Of a stretch of DNA of 64,000 nt, positions 16,226-23,300 are shown piece by piece. This DNA is from Laedolimicola sp934402125. Lineage in GTDB: Bacteria; Bacillota; Clostridia; Lachnospirales; Lachnospiraceae. Positions within the stretch are counted from its first letter, which is position 1, and every line of letters begins with the position of its first letter. The translations under genes were made by a program, and so were the position numbers. The notes under the pieces are model-generated. The model searched no databases and had not been told where the DNA came from. It saw only the letters and a program-made list of their open reading frames with translations. The stretch lies in assembly GCF_052065835.1 (NCBI RefSeq), contig NZ_JBQHTG010000001.1:992001-1056000 (forward strand), written 5' to 3'.

Positions 16226-17491
16226 TCACATTCCTCCTGCTAAATATTCCTCTGCATAGTGAACAGCAGTTGCCCCATCGGCTACAGCAGTTACGACCTG
16301 CCGTAATGCCTTTGTGCGGACATCCCCAACGGCGAACACACCGGGGATGTTGGTGCGGGTACTCTCATCTGCAATAATGTATCCAGCCGGATCAATCTCA
16401 ATCTGATCTTTCATCAATTCGGTGGAAGGCTTTCTTCCCACGCTTACAAATACACCATCGCAAGCAAGGGTACTTTCTTCTCCAGTTTTCACGTTCCTAA
16501 TCTGGATACCGGTCAGCTTTTCGTTATGAAGCAGAGCTATAATCTCACTGTCCCAGACAAATTCTACATTTTCTGTTTTCATCAAAGGTTCATGGTAGAT
16601 CTTTGTTGCTTTTAGGGTGCCTCTGCGGTGAACGACGATGACCTTTTTGCAGATCCGGGAGAGAATCAGCGCATCCGCTGCAGCGGTATTGCCACCTCCT
16701 GCGATGACAACTGTTTTATTCCGATAGAACATTCCGTCACAGGCTGCACAGTAATGGACACCTTTACCGATTAACGCCTGTTCCCCATCAACACCCAGCT
16801 CTCTGGGACCGGCTCCTGTAGCCAATACGATGGATTTTGCGTACATAGCGCCTTCGCTGGTCACAGCTTTCTTTACAGAACCTGACAGTTCCAGAGACAG
16901 CACCTCAGTCAGCTTGGTTTCCACACCAAACCGCTCCGTTCCTCGCTTCATTTTTTCTCCCAGGGAGAAACCGTCGATGCCATCCTCGAAGCCGGGATAG
17001 TTGTCGATTTGCTCGGTCAGAGCCATCTGCCCACCGGCAGACAGCTTTTCTAAAACCACGGTGTCCATTCCTGCTCTTGCAGCATAAAGGGCTGCGGTAT
17101 ACCCGCCGGGACCGCCACCTACAACAATCATGTCATAGATATGCTGCGCATTATTTACTTCCTGAGTCCGGTGCTGTAAGGTTTCCTCAATAAAAGCCAC
17201 CAGCTGCGCTCTGGATTCTGGAGCGACGATAGAGCCAAGAGTTTGTCCGCTGTGATAGATCAGCAGAGTAGGGACAACTTCAATAGCCTCGGTCTCAGCC
17301 AATTCCGGTTCATCATCAATGTTGACAGCAGTGAATATCAGTGTATCCTTATATTCCTCAGCAACGCTTTCCAATGCTGGAGCCAGACGGCGGCAATATA
17401 CGCACCAAGGGGCTGAAAACTCCACCAGAACAGTCTTTCCGCTATGCACCATTTCTTCAAATTGATTTCTATTAATATTGATAACTGCCAT
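16226..17491 (-). CDS. Thioredoxin-thioredoxin reductase fusion
   Basis: A 421-residue fusion. Residues 1-110 are a thioredoxin with active site APWCVYCRR (Cys 30 and 33) and cis-Pro VVPTLL. Residues 118-421 are a low-molecular-weight thioredoxin reductase: FAD motif GGGPGGYTAALYAARAG, NADPH motif AGGGNTAAADA, redox pair CAACDG, and a C-terminal GDVRTK FAD loop. NADPH electrons would pass within one chain to the thioredoxin, then to CcdA. Trx is at the N-terminus here, unlike the C-terminal arrangement known from Mycobacterium leprae. It heads the minus-strand operon with DUF6132, CcdA and TlpA. A Crp/Fnr-type operator lies at -41 of its promoter (17550-17562). Confidence 0.92.
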   Translation of the reverse strand: MAVININRNQFEEMVHSGKTVLVEFSAPWCVYCRRLAPALESVAEEYKDTLIFTAVNIDDEPELAETEAIEVVPTLLIYHSGQTLGSIVAPESRAQLVAFIEETLQHRTQEVNNAQHIYDMIVVGGGPGGYTAALYAARAGMDTVVLEKLSAGGQMALTEQIDNYPGFEDGIDGFSLGEKMKRGTERFGVETKLTEVLSLELSGSVKKAVTSEGAMYAKSIVLATGAGPRELGVDGEQALIGKGVHYCAACDGMFYRNKTVVIAGGGNTAAADALILSRICKKVIVVHRRGTLKATKIYHEPLMKTENVEFVWDSEIIALLHNEKLTGIQIRNVKTGEESTLACDGVFVSVGRKPSTELMKDQIEIDPAGYIIADESTRTNIPGVFAVGDVRTKALRQVVTAVADGATAVHYAEEYLAGGM

Positions 17492-17521
17492 ATTACCAGC
17501 TCCTTTCCTTTGCTTGATTAT

Positions 17522-17562
17522 AGTATAGCCAATCTAAAATAATATTTCGGTGATGATATCAC
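17522..17562 (-). promoter_or_regulatory. trx-trxR promoter with GTGAT-N3-ATCAC operator (site A)
   Basis: Minus-strand -10 TATACT (17527-17522). The 13-bp palindrome GTGATGATATCAC (17550-17562) lies exactly 22 bp upstream of it, with its centre near -41. No good -35 box is present, as expected for an activator-dependent promoter. Confidence 0.65.
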
Positions 17563-17589
17563 ATAAAATAGTGCGACATTGCTGCCGCA

Positions 17590-17901
17590 CTAAAATTTTT
17601 CGTTATTAAGTAACTCGAGGATATGTTCACTGGAACAGATGATTTGAGACTGCTTATCTTTTATGGATGTTTTTTTTGCCTCCTCCAGCGAGAGAGAAGC
17701 ATATAAATGAACCGTGTATGCTTCCTGCCTGAGAGAATCTTTATACTGTTCAGCTGCAAGATATTGTTTTTCAAAAATACTAATTTTATTTTGGAGATCA
17801 CCAATCTGCTGTTGAAGCGACATCACTTTTTTCTTTTGAATATAGAGGAAAAAAGTAAGAAGAAGTAGTAGTAATATGATTGGTAGGATAATAATAATCA
17901 T
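17590..17901 (-). CDS. Small membrane-anchored coiled-coil protein
   Basis: A 103-residue protein: one N-terminal membrane helix of almost pure Ile/Leu (residues 1-22), Lys cluster, then a coiled coil (about 28-70) and an acidic/polar tail. No family recognised. It starts 5 bases after the HEPN-like gene and is probably co-transcribed with it, so the pair may act together at the membrane. Confidence 0.55.
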   Translation of the reverse strand: MIIIILPIILLLLLLTFFLYIQKKKVMSLQQQIGDLQNKISIFEKQYLAAEQYKDSLRQEAYTVHLYASLSLEEAKKTSIKDKQSQIICSSEHILELLNNEKF

Positions 17902-17906
17902 TCTTA

Positions 17907-18854
17907 TTACTTTCCCTCCTTTATCAAAAGATAAGTCTTAACTGCATTACGGAGCGTTTCTGGTAGAACGGGAACAGGCAAGATGATCACCTTACCCGTA
18001 TTCTTTTCAATCGTTATTTCTGATTCCGGTTGATTGGACAGAAGAATTACGGGTGTTCTTTTATCCGCCCGCCATGGCTGATCCGGCTGTTTTGTCAGAG
18101 CTTCTGTAACAACCCAAAGCATAGGCTTTTTCTTTCCAAGCTTTTTTCTTGCAGCTTCCGGGGTTTCAAATACAAGGATATGTTTGGATAAGTTCTGCAG
18201 TACCAGTCTCAGTCCGTTCCCATAGGCTGAATCACTGCACATAATGACAATCGTGGCATTTGATTGCTCATCCTGTGATGCCTTTATAAAATCAAGAACT
18301 GGCGTATTATAAAGGTTGAAATCTTTTTCTGTATGTTCTGCTTCATAATAAGCTCTGACCGCTCGACACATTCTTCGGCAAAACTGTTCAATATCAATAC
18401 GGATGTCCGTGAGGCTGTTGTCAGAACTTATTCTATCCAGTTGGCAAACGGAAGTTCCGCAATTCACACCCAAGTGAAAACGAATCGAAGTATTGTCCTC
18501 AGTATTTGCAAAGCCTTTGTTTTGGTGCAGGTATTCACATCGAAGCTGCCAGCATCGTTCTCCGCAGATATACGGAGAGATATCCTGCGCAGAAACTTTA
18601 AAGAAAGGTGCTGCGTATGTATCAAACCAACGAATATATTGATTCCCTACATCACGAGTTGGTCTCTGCTTTCTATCCAGAACAGCACGCCCATCCCGAT
18701 AACGCTTTACAATTTCTGGGAAAGCAATGCCGCCGCAAATATCAGGCAAAGTCAGCACCAATGCCAAAGCAGATTGCCAGCGTCCATCCTCAATGTTCAG
18801 TTCTACTTCCTCTATGCGATGTAAAAAGGTAAAGCTGGCATTGTCTTGACTCAT
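17907..18854 (-). CDS. HEPN-like domain protein with pseudo-receiver C-terminus
   Basis: A 315-residue soluble protein. The N-terminal 180 residues resemble the pEK499_p136-type HEPN family: SALALVLTLPDICGG, NQYIRWFDTYAAPFF, and GERCWQLRCEYLHQNKGF, where RCEYLH fits the R-x4-H ribonuclease motif of active HEPN domains. Residues about 210-315 have the strand-helix rhythm of a response-regulator receiver (IVIMCSDSAYGNGLRLVL ... TPVILLSN ... IILPVPVLPETL), but the phospho-acceptor Asp and conserved Lys are replaced, so it would be a pseudo-receiver. CAGGAGGATAC precedes ATG 18854. Both domain assignments are by eye. Confidence 0.6.
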   Translation of the reverse strand: MSQDNASFTFLHRIEEVELNIEDGRWQSALALVLTLPDICGGIAFPEIVKRYRDGRAVLDRKQRPTRDVGNQYIRWFDTYAAPFFKVSAQDISPYICGERCWQLRCEYLHQNKGFANTEDNTSIRFHLGVNCGTSVCQLDRISSDNSLTDIRIDIEQFCRRMCRAVRAYYEAEHTEKDFNLYNTPVLDFIKASQDEQSNATIVIMCSDSAYGNGLRLVLQNLSKHILVFETPEAARKKLGKKKPMLWVVTEALTKQPDQPWRADKRTPVILLSNQPESEITIEKNTGKVIILPVPVLPETLRNAVKTYLLIKEGK

Positions 18855-18867
18855 AGGTATCCTCCTG

Positions 18868-18901
18868 TAAAAAATCCGCCTGCCGGAAAACCGACAGGCG
18901 G
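18868..18901 (-). terminator. Terminator of the ferritin operon
   Basis: CCGCCTG-C-CGG (18876-18886) pairs with CCG-A-CAGGCGG (18891-18901) around AAAA; on the minus strand it is followed by a T run (plus-strand A's at 18869-18874). Confidence 0.75.
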
Positions 18902-18943
18902 CATACTGCCTTTTATACTTCCATCATCTATAGGCTATGGTGA

Positions 18944-19453
18944 TTAAAGAACCAAAGAAGGAGCAGAGTAAACTCGTGCTGCCAATTCCTGATTGAGCAT
19001 ATACAAGCTCTTGGGATCGGAGCCAAAGAGTTCAATTTTGGAAATCAAATTCTTTGCATTGGTTTCTTCTTCACCTTGTTCTTTCACAAACCAATCGAGG
19101 AACTGCATGGTACGGAAATCCTTTGCTTCGTAAGCCTCACTATAGATATCATTAATCAGCGAGGTCACATATTTTTCGTGCTCAAGACCTGCCTTCAAAA
19201 CATCCATATGGCAAGCTGCATTCAGATCAGGCTTGTCAATGGCTTCAAGCGTTACCTTCTGGTTTTCGTTTTGCAGGTACTGATAGAAAAGCATGGCGTG
19301 GTCACGCTCTTCCTGAGCCTGAATTTTATACCAGTTGGCAAAGCCGTCAAGCCCGACTTCCTCGAAATAGTTTGAAAAATTGAGATAAAGGTATGCGGAA
19401 TAGAATTCCTTATTTATCTGTTGATTGATAAGCGCATGTACTTTTTCGTTCAT
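18944..19453 (-). CDS. ftnA: Ferritin
   Basis: A 169-residue bacterial non-haem ferritin, storing iron in a 24-subunit cage. Ferroxidase ligands are visible: NKEFYSAYLYL (Glu 17), AQEERDHAMLFYQY (Glu 50, His 53), and late EQGEEETNA (Gln/Glu about 124-130). Length is normal. ATG 19453 lies 10 bases after GGAG; the TTG two codons earlier is less likely. It is the last gene of the rubredoxin-rubrerythrin-superoxide reductase operon, which fits withholding iron from peroxide. Confidence 0.92.
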   Translation of the reverse strand: MNEKVHALINQQINKEFYSAYLYLNFSNYFEEVGLDGFANWYKIQAQEERDHAMLFYQYLQNENQKVTLEAIDKPDLNAACHMDVLKAGLEHEKYVTSLINDIYSEAYEAKDFRTMQFLDWFVKEQGEEETNAKNLISKIELFGSDPKSLYMLNQELAARVYSAPSLVL

Positions 19454-19470
19454 TTGCAAGAATCTCCATG

Positions 19471-19848
19471 TTAAATTTCAGTTTTCCACAGGCCGTGGAG
19501 GTTGCAATAAGCATAGACAGCTACTGCTTTATCGTCTCCCAGGGAGAAGGTGACATGGGGTTCGTCACCGGGCTTCAAAACCTTACGCTGACCACCGTTT
19601 TCGGTCTGGACATAGACCCACTCGATGAAATGCTCCGGAAGCATAGGATGATCTACAGAACCCACATTGACATGGATTGCACCATCTTCAACAGTAACAG
19701 CAGGCAGATGCTTTTCGCCGCTGGCTTCTACGGTGTTGGGTAGTAGGGCAGTCATTTTCTGCCCGCAGCACATCATAGGTACGCCGGAGTCGTGAATCAT
19801 GCCCACCAGATTGCCGCAGTGTTCGCAGATATAAAACTTTGCACTCAT
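19471..19848 (-). CDS. dfx: Desulfoferrodoxin (superoxide reductase, two-iron type)
   Basis: A 125-residue class I superoxide reductase. The N-terminal desulforedoxin centre has YICEHCGN (Cys 9 and 12) and MMCCGQKM (adjacent Cys pair about 28-29). The catalytic Fe(His)4Cys site is read from GEKHLPAV, VDHPMLPEHFIEWV and CNLHGLWK. It reduces superoxide to peroxide without making oxygen; electrons come from rubredoxin, and the adjacent rubrerythrin can remove the peroxide. ATG 19848 follows CGGAGGAAATT. Confidence 0.93.
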   Translation of the reverse strand: MSAKFYICEHCGNLVGMIHDSGVPMMCCGQKMTALLPNTVEASGEKHLPAVTVEDGAIHVNVGSVDHPMLPEHFIEWVYVQTENGGQRKVLKPGDEPHVTFSLGDDKAVAVYAYCNLHGLWKTEI

Positions 19849-19867
19849 TTTAATTTCCTCCGTTTTA

Positions 19868-21016
19868 TCAATAGTTTTCCGCACGCACTTCGAAGAATGC
19901 CTGAGGATGCTTGCAGACAGGGCAGATCTCAGGAGCCTTGGTTCCTACTACGATATGTCCGCAGTTACGGCACTCCCAGATGGTAACGCCGCTCTTCTCA
20001 AACACCTGCATGGTCTCCACGTTGCTCAAAAGCTTGCGGTAGCGCTCCTCGTGCATCTTCTCAATGGCAGCTACGCCACGGAACTGTTCAGCCAGATCAT
20101 GGAATCCCTCCTCATCAGCTTCACGAGCCATGCGGTCATACATATCCGTCCACTCGGCGTTCTCACCTTCAGCAGCATGGAGCAGGTTCTCGGCAGTATC
20201 GCCCAGCTCGCCCAGAGCTTTGAACCACAACTTGGCGTGCTCCATCTCGTTCTGTGCAGTATGCAGGAACAGAGCAGCAATCTGCTCGTAACCGGCTTTC
20301 TTGGCTACTGAAGCAAAGTAAGTATATTTGTTGCGTGCCTGAGATTCACCAGCAAAGGCTTCCCACAGATTTTTCTCGGTTTTGGTGCCTGCATAGGGAT
20401 TCTTTGCAGGAGCCGCAGCATCCTCAATCTTCACAAACTTGTCGGCGGGCTGCTTGCAGATGGGGCACTTAAAATCAGGTGTCATAGGGCCTTCGTGAAT
20501 GTAACCGCAGACTGTGCATTTCCATTTTTCCATTTTCTTTTCCTCCGTTTTTTCATTGAATTGAATGTTTTTTAACAGGGATTCCACAGCATCCACAGGA
20601 ATGCCGGGATACGTTTTAATACTTTCCAGAAACGATCTGGTGTTGCTGCTCTGAGGCAGCATAAAGCCGGCTTCTCTGCACAGATCCTCAGCCATCAGGC
20701 GAGAGGATTTTTCCACAGCGACGCTCAAGACATCAGGAAGCTGCGAAGCAATGTTCTCTGCATTGGCTTTGCTTTGAACTAAGCCACGAAGCGCTTCGAC
20801 AACTTTTTCTTCTTTCGGCTGCTGCGGCGGCAGTTCTTTTGGAACCATAGAGATTGCAGAGGATGGACAGGCTTCGGCACAGGCACCGCAGCCGATACAC
20901 TTTTCAGGATCAATGATGCTGTTCTCTGTATCAGTCGCTCCGGTTGGGCAGACATAGAGGCAAAGGCAATCCTTGGTACATAAGCGAAGATTTCTTACTG
21001 CATATTTTTCAGCCAT
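19868..21016 (-). CDS. Ferredoxin-rubredoxin-rubrerythrin fusion
   Basis: A 382-residue fusion. Residues 1-60 are a ferredoxin-like domain with an N-terminal cysteine set (LCTKDCLCLYVCPTG) and a classical CIGCGACAEACP. A helical linker follows (about 70-155). Residues 162-200 are a rubredoxin (CTVCGYIH ... CPICK), then a ferritin-like di-iron domain (about 218-340; AFAGESQARNKY, NEMEHAKLW, IEKMHEERY) and a C-terminal rubredoxin-like CRNCG ... CPVCK. This would reduce hydrogen peroxide with built-in electron relays. Met162 is preceded by GGAGGAAAAG, a full ribosome site inside the frame (start 20533), so a 221-residue stand-alone rubrerythrin could also be made. Confidence 0.88.
   Translation of the reverse strand: MAEKYAVRNLRLCTKDCLCLYVCPTGATDTENSIIDPEKCIGCGACAEACPSSAISMVPKELPPQQPKEEKVVEALRGLVQSKANAENIASQLPDVLSVAVEKSSRLMAEDLCREAGFMLPQSSNTRSFLESIKTYPGIPVDAVESLLKNIQFNEKTEEKKMEKWKCTVCGYIHEGPMTPDFKCPICKQPADKFVKIEDAAAPAKNPYAGTKTEKNLWEAFAGESQARNKYTYFASVAKKAGYEQIAALFLHTAQNEMEHAKLWFKALGELGDTAENLLHAAEGENAEWTDMYDRMAREADEEGFHDLAEQFRGVAAIEKMHEERYRKLLSNVETMQVFEKSGVTIWECRNCGHIVVGTKAPEICPVCKHPQAFFEVRAENY
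20533..20546 (-). promoter_or_regulatory. Internal ribosome site and start for stand-alone rubrerythrin
   Basis: On the minus strand CGGAGGAAAAGAAA immediately precedes ATG 20533 (Met162 of the fusion), where rubrerythrin homologues normally begin (MEKWKCTVCGYIHEG). Confidence 0.55.
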
Positions 21017-21018
21017 AG

Positions 21019-21648
21019 TTATGCCCTCCCTTCCATTTTTTCAAATTTCCAACTGGGAACCTTACACACCGGACATAGCTCCGGTGCTATGTCACCAACA
21101 TAGACAAAACCACAGACCGTGCAAACCCAGACACCGGTGTTTTCCAACATCTTGTCTCCCTCAGATTCATATCGAGTCAGCAGAGATTGGAGCATTCGGG
21201 TAACCTTTTCACTCCACACCTGACAGCGCAGACCACCCCGATCAGGCTTTTCACCGGCTATAGCATTGCCATAGGGATACCCTACAGACAAATCCTTGTC
21301 AATGAGTTCCAGCAGCTTGGCTGTGCTGGCCTCCTCGACGGGCGCAGCCTTGCTTCTGAAGAACTCTGCCAGTTTTCTGAAATCATCTGCCTGCTGGGGA
21401 AGATACTGCTTTTCGCAGCCACGGGCCAGATTGGAGCAGATGATGCTCATTTCCATGGGAGAGAGTTCCTTGTCCACATGGGGCTTTTCAAGGATCTCCT
21501 GGGACGCTGTTTTTTCATCTTTGGGTTTGAAAGCGTCTTTGCCTGCTTTACAGACAGGACACTTCCAATCGGCAGGTAGGTCTTCCCACTTGCCACCGAC
21601 AGCTTCATCGTGGATATATCCACAAATGCCGCAAACATATTGTTTCAT
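21019..21648 (-). CDS. Double rubredoxin protein with helical middle domain
   Basis: A 209-residue protein with rubredoxin centres at both ends: residues 1-45 (CGICGYIHDE ... WKCPVCKAGKDAF, with the classical Trp/Phe packing) and about 172-205 (CTVCGFVYVGD ... LCPVCKVPSWKF). The middle (about 60-165) is helical and resembles part of the ferritin-like or linker region of the neighbouring fusion, but I see no di-iron ligand set. It is likely the rubredoxin electron donor for superoxide reductase and rubrerythrin, first gene of that operon, two bases before the fusion gene. GGAGGCGG precedes ATG 21648. Confidence 0.8.
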   Translation of the reverse strand: MKQYVCGICGYIHDEAVGGKWEDLPADWKCPVCKAGKDAFKPKDEKTASQEILEKPHVDKELSPMEMSIICSNLARGCEKQYLPQQADDFRKLAEFFRSKAAPVEEASTAKLLELIDKDLSVGYPYGNAIAGEKPDRGGLRCQVWSEKVTRMLQSLLTRYESEGDKMLENTGVWVCTVCGFVYVGDIAPELCPVCKVPSWKFEKMEGRA

Positions 21649-21673
21649 AGGTTTTACCGCCTCCTTTATCTAT

Positions 21674-21713
21674 ATTTTATCAAATCACGACACATATTCC
21701 GTGACTTAATCAC
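21674..21713 (-). promoter_or_regulatory. Rubredoxin-SOR-ferritin operon promoter with near-match operator (site D)
   Basis: GTGACTTAATCAC (21701-21713) differs by one base from GTGAT-N3-ATCAC. It lies 21 bp upstream of a weak -10 TAAAAT on the minus strand (21679-21674). Confidence 0.45.
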
Positions 21714-21718
21714 CTATT

Positions 21719-22489
21719 TCAGTCGCAGGAGTGATGGCCGCAGCCGTGGGAACCGCAAGAGTGACCTTCCCCATGGTGGTCGTGATGATCACACCGGACA
21801 TTGGGGTTGAAGTCCAGCTCGCCTGCTGCCAGTGCTTCTGCTGCTGCATCAGCGTTGCCGGAAACACCACCATAAAGCCGGATACCCACATCGCTCAGTG
21901 CCATCTGGGCACCGCCGCCAATACCGCCGCAGATCAGGGCATCCACCTTCAGTGCACTCAGGACGCCTGCCAGTGCACCATGTCCGCTGCCGCCAGCATC
22001 CACAACCTCAGACGAAATGATTTTTCCATCTTCCACATCGTAGATTTTAAACTGTTCGGTGTGACCGAAGTGCTGAAAGATTTCTCCGTTTTCATAAGTG
22101 ACTGCAATTCTCATAATATTATCTCCTTTCGGTTTTTCGTGCATCGGATGAATTTTTTGCTGATAGCAATTTTTGCACCCGTAGGCTGCGCTGTTTCCGC
22201 TGCAGAGTGTAAAATCCCCTCCCTCGATTCGCAGAGGAAGTCCCTCAACCAGCGCATCGGCCAATTTTTTGCGGGCAGCTGCATAAATCTGCTGAACCGT
22301 TGTTCTGGCAATACGCATATATTCTCCGCATTGCTCCTGAGAAAAACCTTCACGGTCAATCAGGCGAATGGATTCATACTCATCCACATTCAGGACAATG
22401 GGAGTCAGTTCCTCGCCGCCACGAACCGGAACAAAACCATCATTATCCGGCAAACAACAAACTTTTCTGCATTTTCTCGGTCTTGGCAT
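21719..22489 (-). CDS. DUF134-NifX (FeMo-cofactor-like) fusion protein
   Basis: A 256-residue fusion. Residues 1-110 are a DUF134 DNA-binding domain (MPRPRKCRKVCCLP, then an HTH in REGFSQEQCGEYMRIARTT). Residues about 126-235 are a dinitrogenase iron-molybdenum cofactor (NifX/NifB-like) domain (MRIAVTYENGEIFQHFGHTE, with GHTE ligand region, and GGIGGGAQMAL). The tail is His/Cys/Gly-rich (HHDHHGEG ... CGHHSCD), probably metal-binding. The pair is usually two adjacent genes. Met126 has AAAGGAGATAATATT directly upstream, so the second half could also be translated separately (start near 22114). Likely role: metal-cluster sensing or handling; exact function unknown. Confidence 0.8.
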   Translation of the reverse strand: MPRPRKCRKVCCLPDNDGFVPVRGGEELTPIVLNVDEYESIRLIDREGFSQEQCGEYMRIARTTVQQIYAAARKKLADALVEGLPLRIEGGDFTLCSGNSAAYGCKNCYQQKIHPMHEKPKGDNIMRIAVTYENGEIFQHFGHTEQFKIYDVEDGKIISSEVVDAGGSGHGALAGVLSALKVDALICGGIGGGAQMALSDVGIRLYGGVSGNADAAAEALAAGELDFNPNVRCDHHDHHGEGHSCGSHGCGHHSCD

Positions 22490-22534
22490 AGATTCACCTC
22501 CATATTATTTTCGGCATATGCCATTTATACGACC

Positions 22535-22600
22535 ATTGTACATCTCCTTTTCCTATATGTCAACGGAATTATTGACATATGCTATAAATTATTTTATACT
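22535..22600. promoter_or_regulatory. Back-to-back divergent promoters sharing a palindrome
   Basis: Plus: TTGACA (22572-22577), 17 bp, TATACT (22595-22600) for the Crp/Fnr gene. Minus: TTGACA (22563-22558), 17 bp, TACAAT (22540-22535) for DUF134-NifX. The two -35 boxes form a perfect inverted repeat ATATGTCAA-N8-TTGACATAT (22555-22580), so RNA polymerase cannot easily fill both at once. A further palindrome GGCATATGCC lies at 22513-22522. Confidence 0.7.
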
Positions 22601-22624
22601 ATGTGTATTCAAGGAGGTGTACCC

Positions 22625-23284
22625 ATGGATTTTTCATCCTATTTTCCAATTTGGAACAAACTGACACCGACCCAGCAGCAGATTTTGGAGCGAAATGCAG
22701 TTTTACGAAAAGTGGACAAAGGGACCGTGATTCATAATGGAACTGTGGAGTGTACTGGTCTTCTGCTGGTAAGAAGCGGACAGCTTCGTGCCTATATTCT
22801 TTCCGATGAAGGACGAGAGATTAGCCTCTATCGTTTGTTTGATCGGGATATTTGCCTGTTTTCCGCCTCCTGTATGATGAACAGTATTCAGTTTGAGATT
22901 ACCATTGAGGCGCAGAAGGATACCACGATGTGGGTTATTTCTGCTGACACTTATCAGCACATTATGAAAGAGTCTGCTGTGGTAGCTAATTTTACCAACG
23001 AAATTATGGCAACCCGTTTTTCTGAGGTTATGTGGCTCATGGAGCAGATCATGTGGAAAAGTTTTGATAAAAGGTTGGCAGGATTTCTGCTGGAGGAATG
23101 CGGCTTAGAGGGAACAAATATCCTCAAGATTACCCATGAAACCATTGCGAGCCACATGGGTACCGCCCGTGAGGTAGTTACCCGAATGCTTCGCTATTTC
23201 CAGAACGAGGGTATGGTGAAGCTGGCGCGGGGCACCGTGGAGATTTGTGAAGAAAGGAGATTGCAGGAACTTTCTGATACATAG
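22625..23284 (+). CDS. Crp/Fnr family transcriptional regulator
   Basis: A 219-residue Crp/Fnr protein. Residues 1-135 form the cyclic-nucleotide-binding-like barrel, without the Fnr N-terminal Cys cluster, though Cys residues occur at ECTG, DICLFSASC. The HTH (about 170-200) contains THETIASHMGTAREVVTRML; the recognition helix has R-E-x3-R as in Crp, which reads GTGA half-sites. That matches the GTGAT-N3-ATCAC sites in the island. ATG 22625 follows AAGGAGG. It is followed by a ZIP transporter gene. Signal unknown; a redox or haem/thiol cue is plausible from the neighbourhood. Confidence 0.88.
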   Translation: MDFSSYFPIWNKLTPTQQQILERNAVLRKVDKGTVIHNGTVECTGLLLVRSGQLRAYILSDEGREISLYRLFDRDICLFSASCMMNSIQFEITIEAQKDTTMWVISADTYQHIMKESAVVANFTNEIMATRFSEVMWLMEQIMWKSFDKRLAGFLLEECGLEGTNILKITHETIASHMGTAREVVTRMLRYFQNEGMVKLARGTVEICEERRLQELSDT

Positions 23285-23300
23285 AAGACCTGTATCGTTG

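Noticed and set aside
21731..22624. Long N-terminal extension of the Crp/Fnr reading frame
   Set aside because: The frame is open through the antisense of DUF134-NifX, but the promoter (22572-22600) and ribosome site place the start at 22625, where family members begin.
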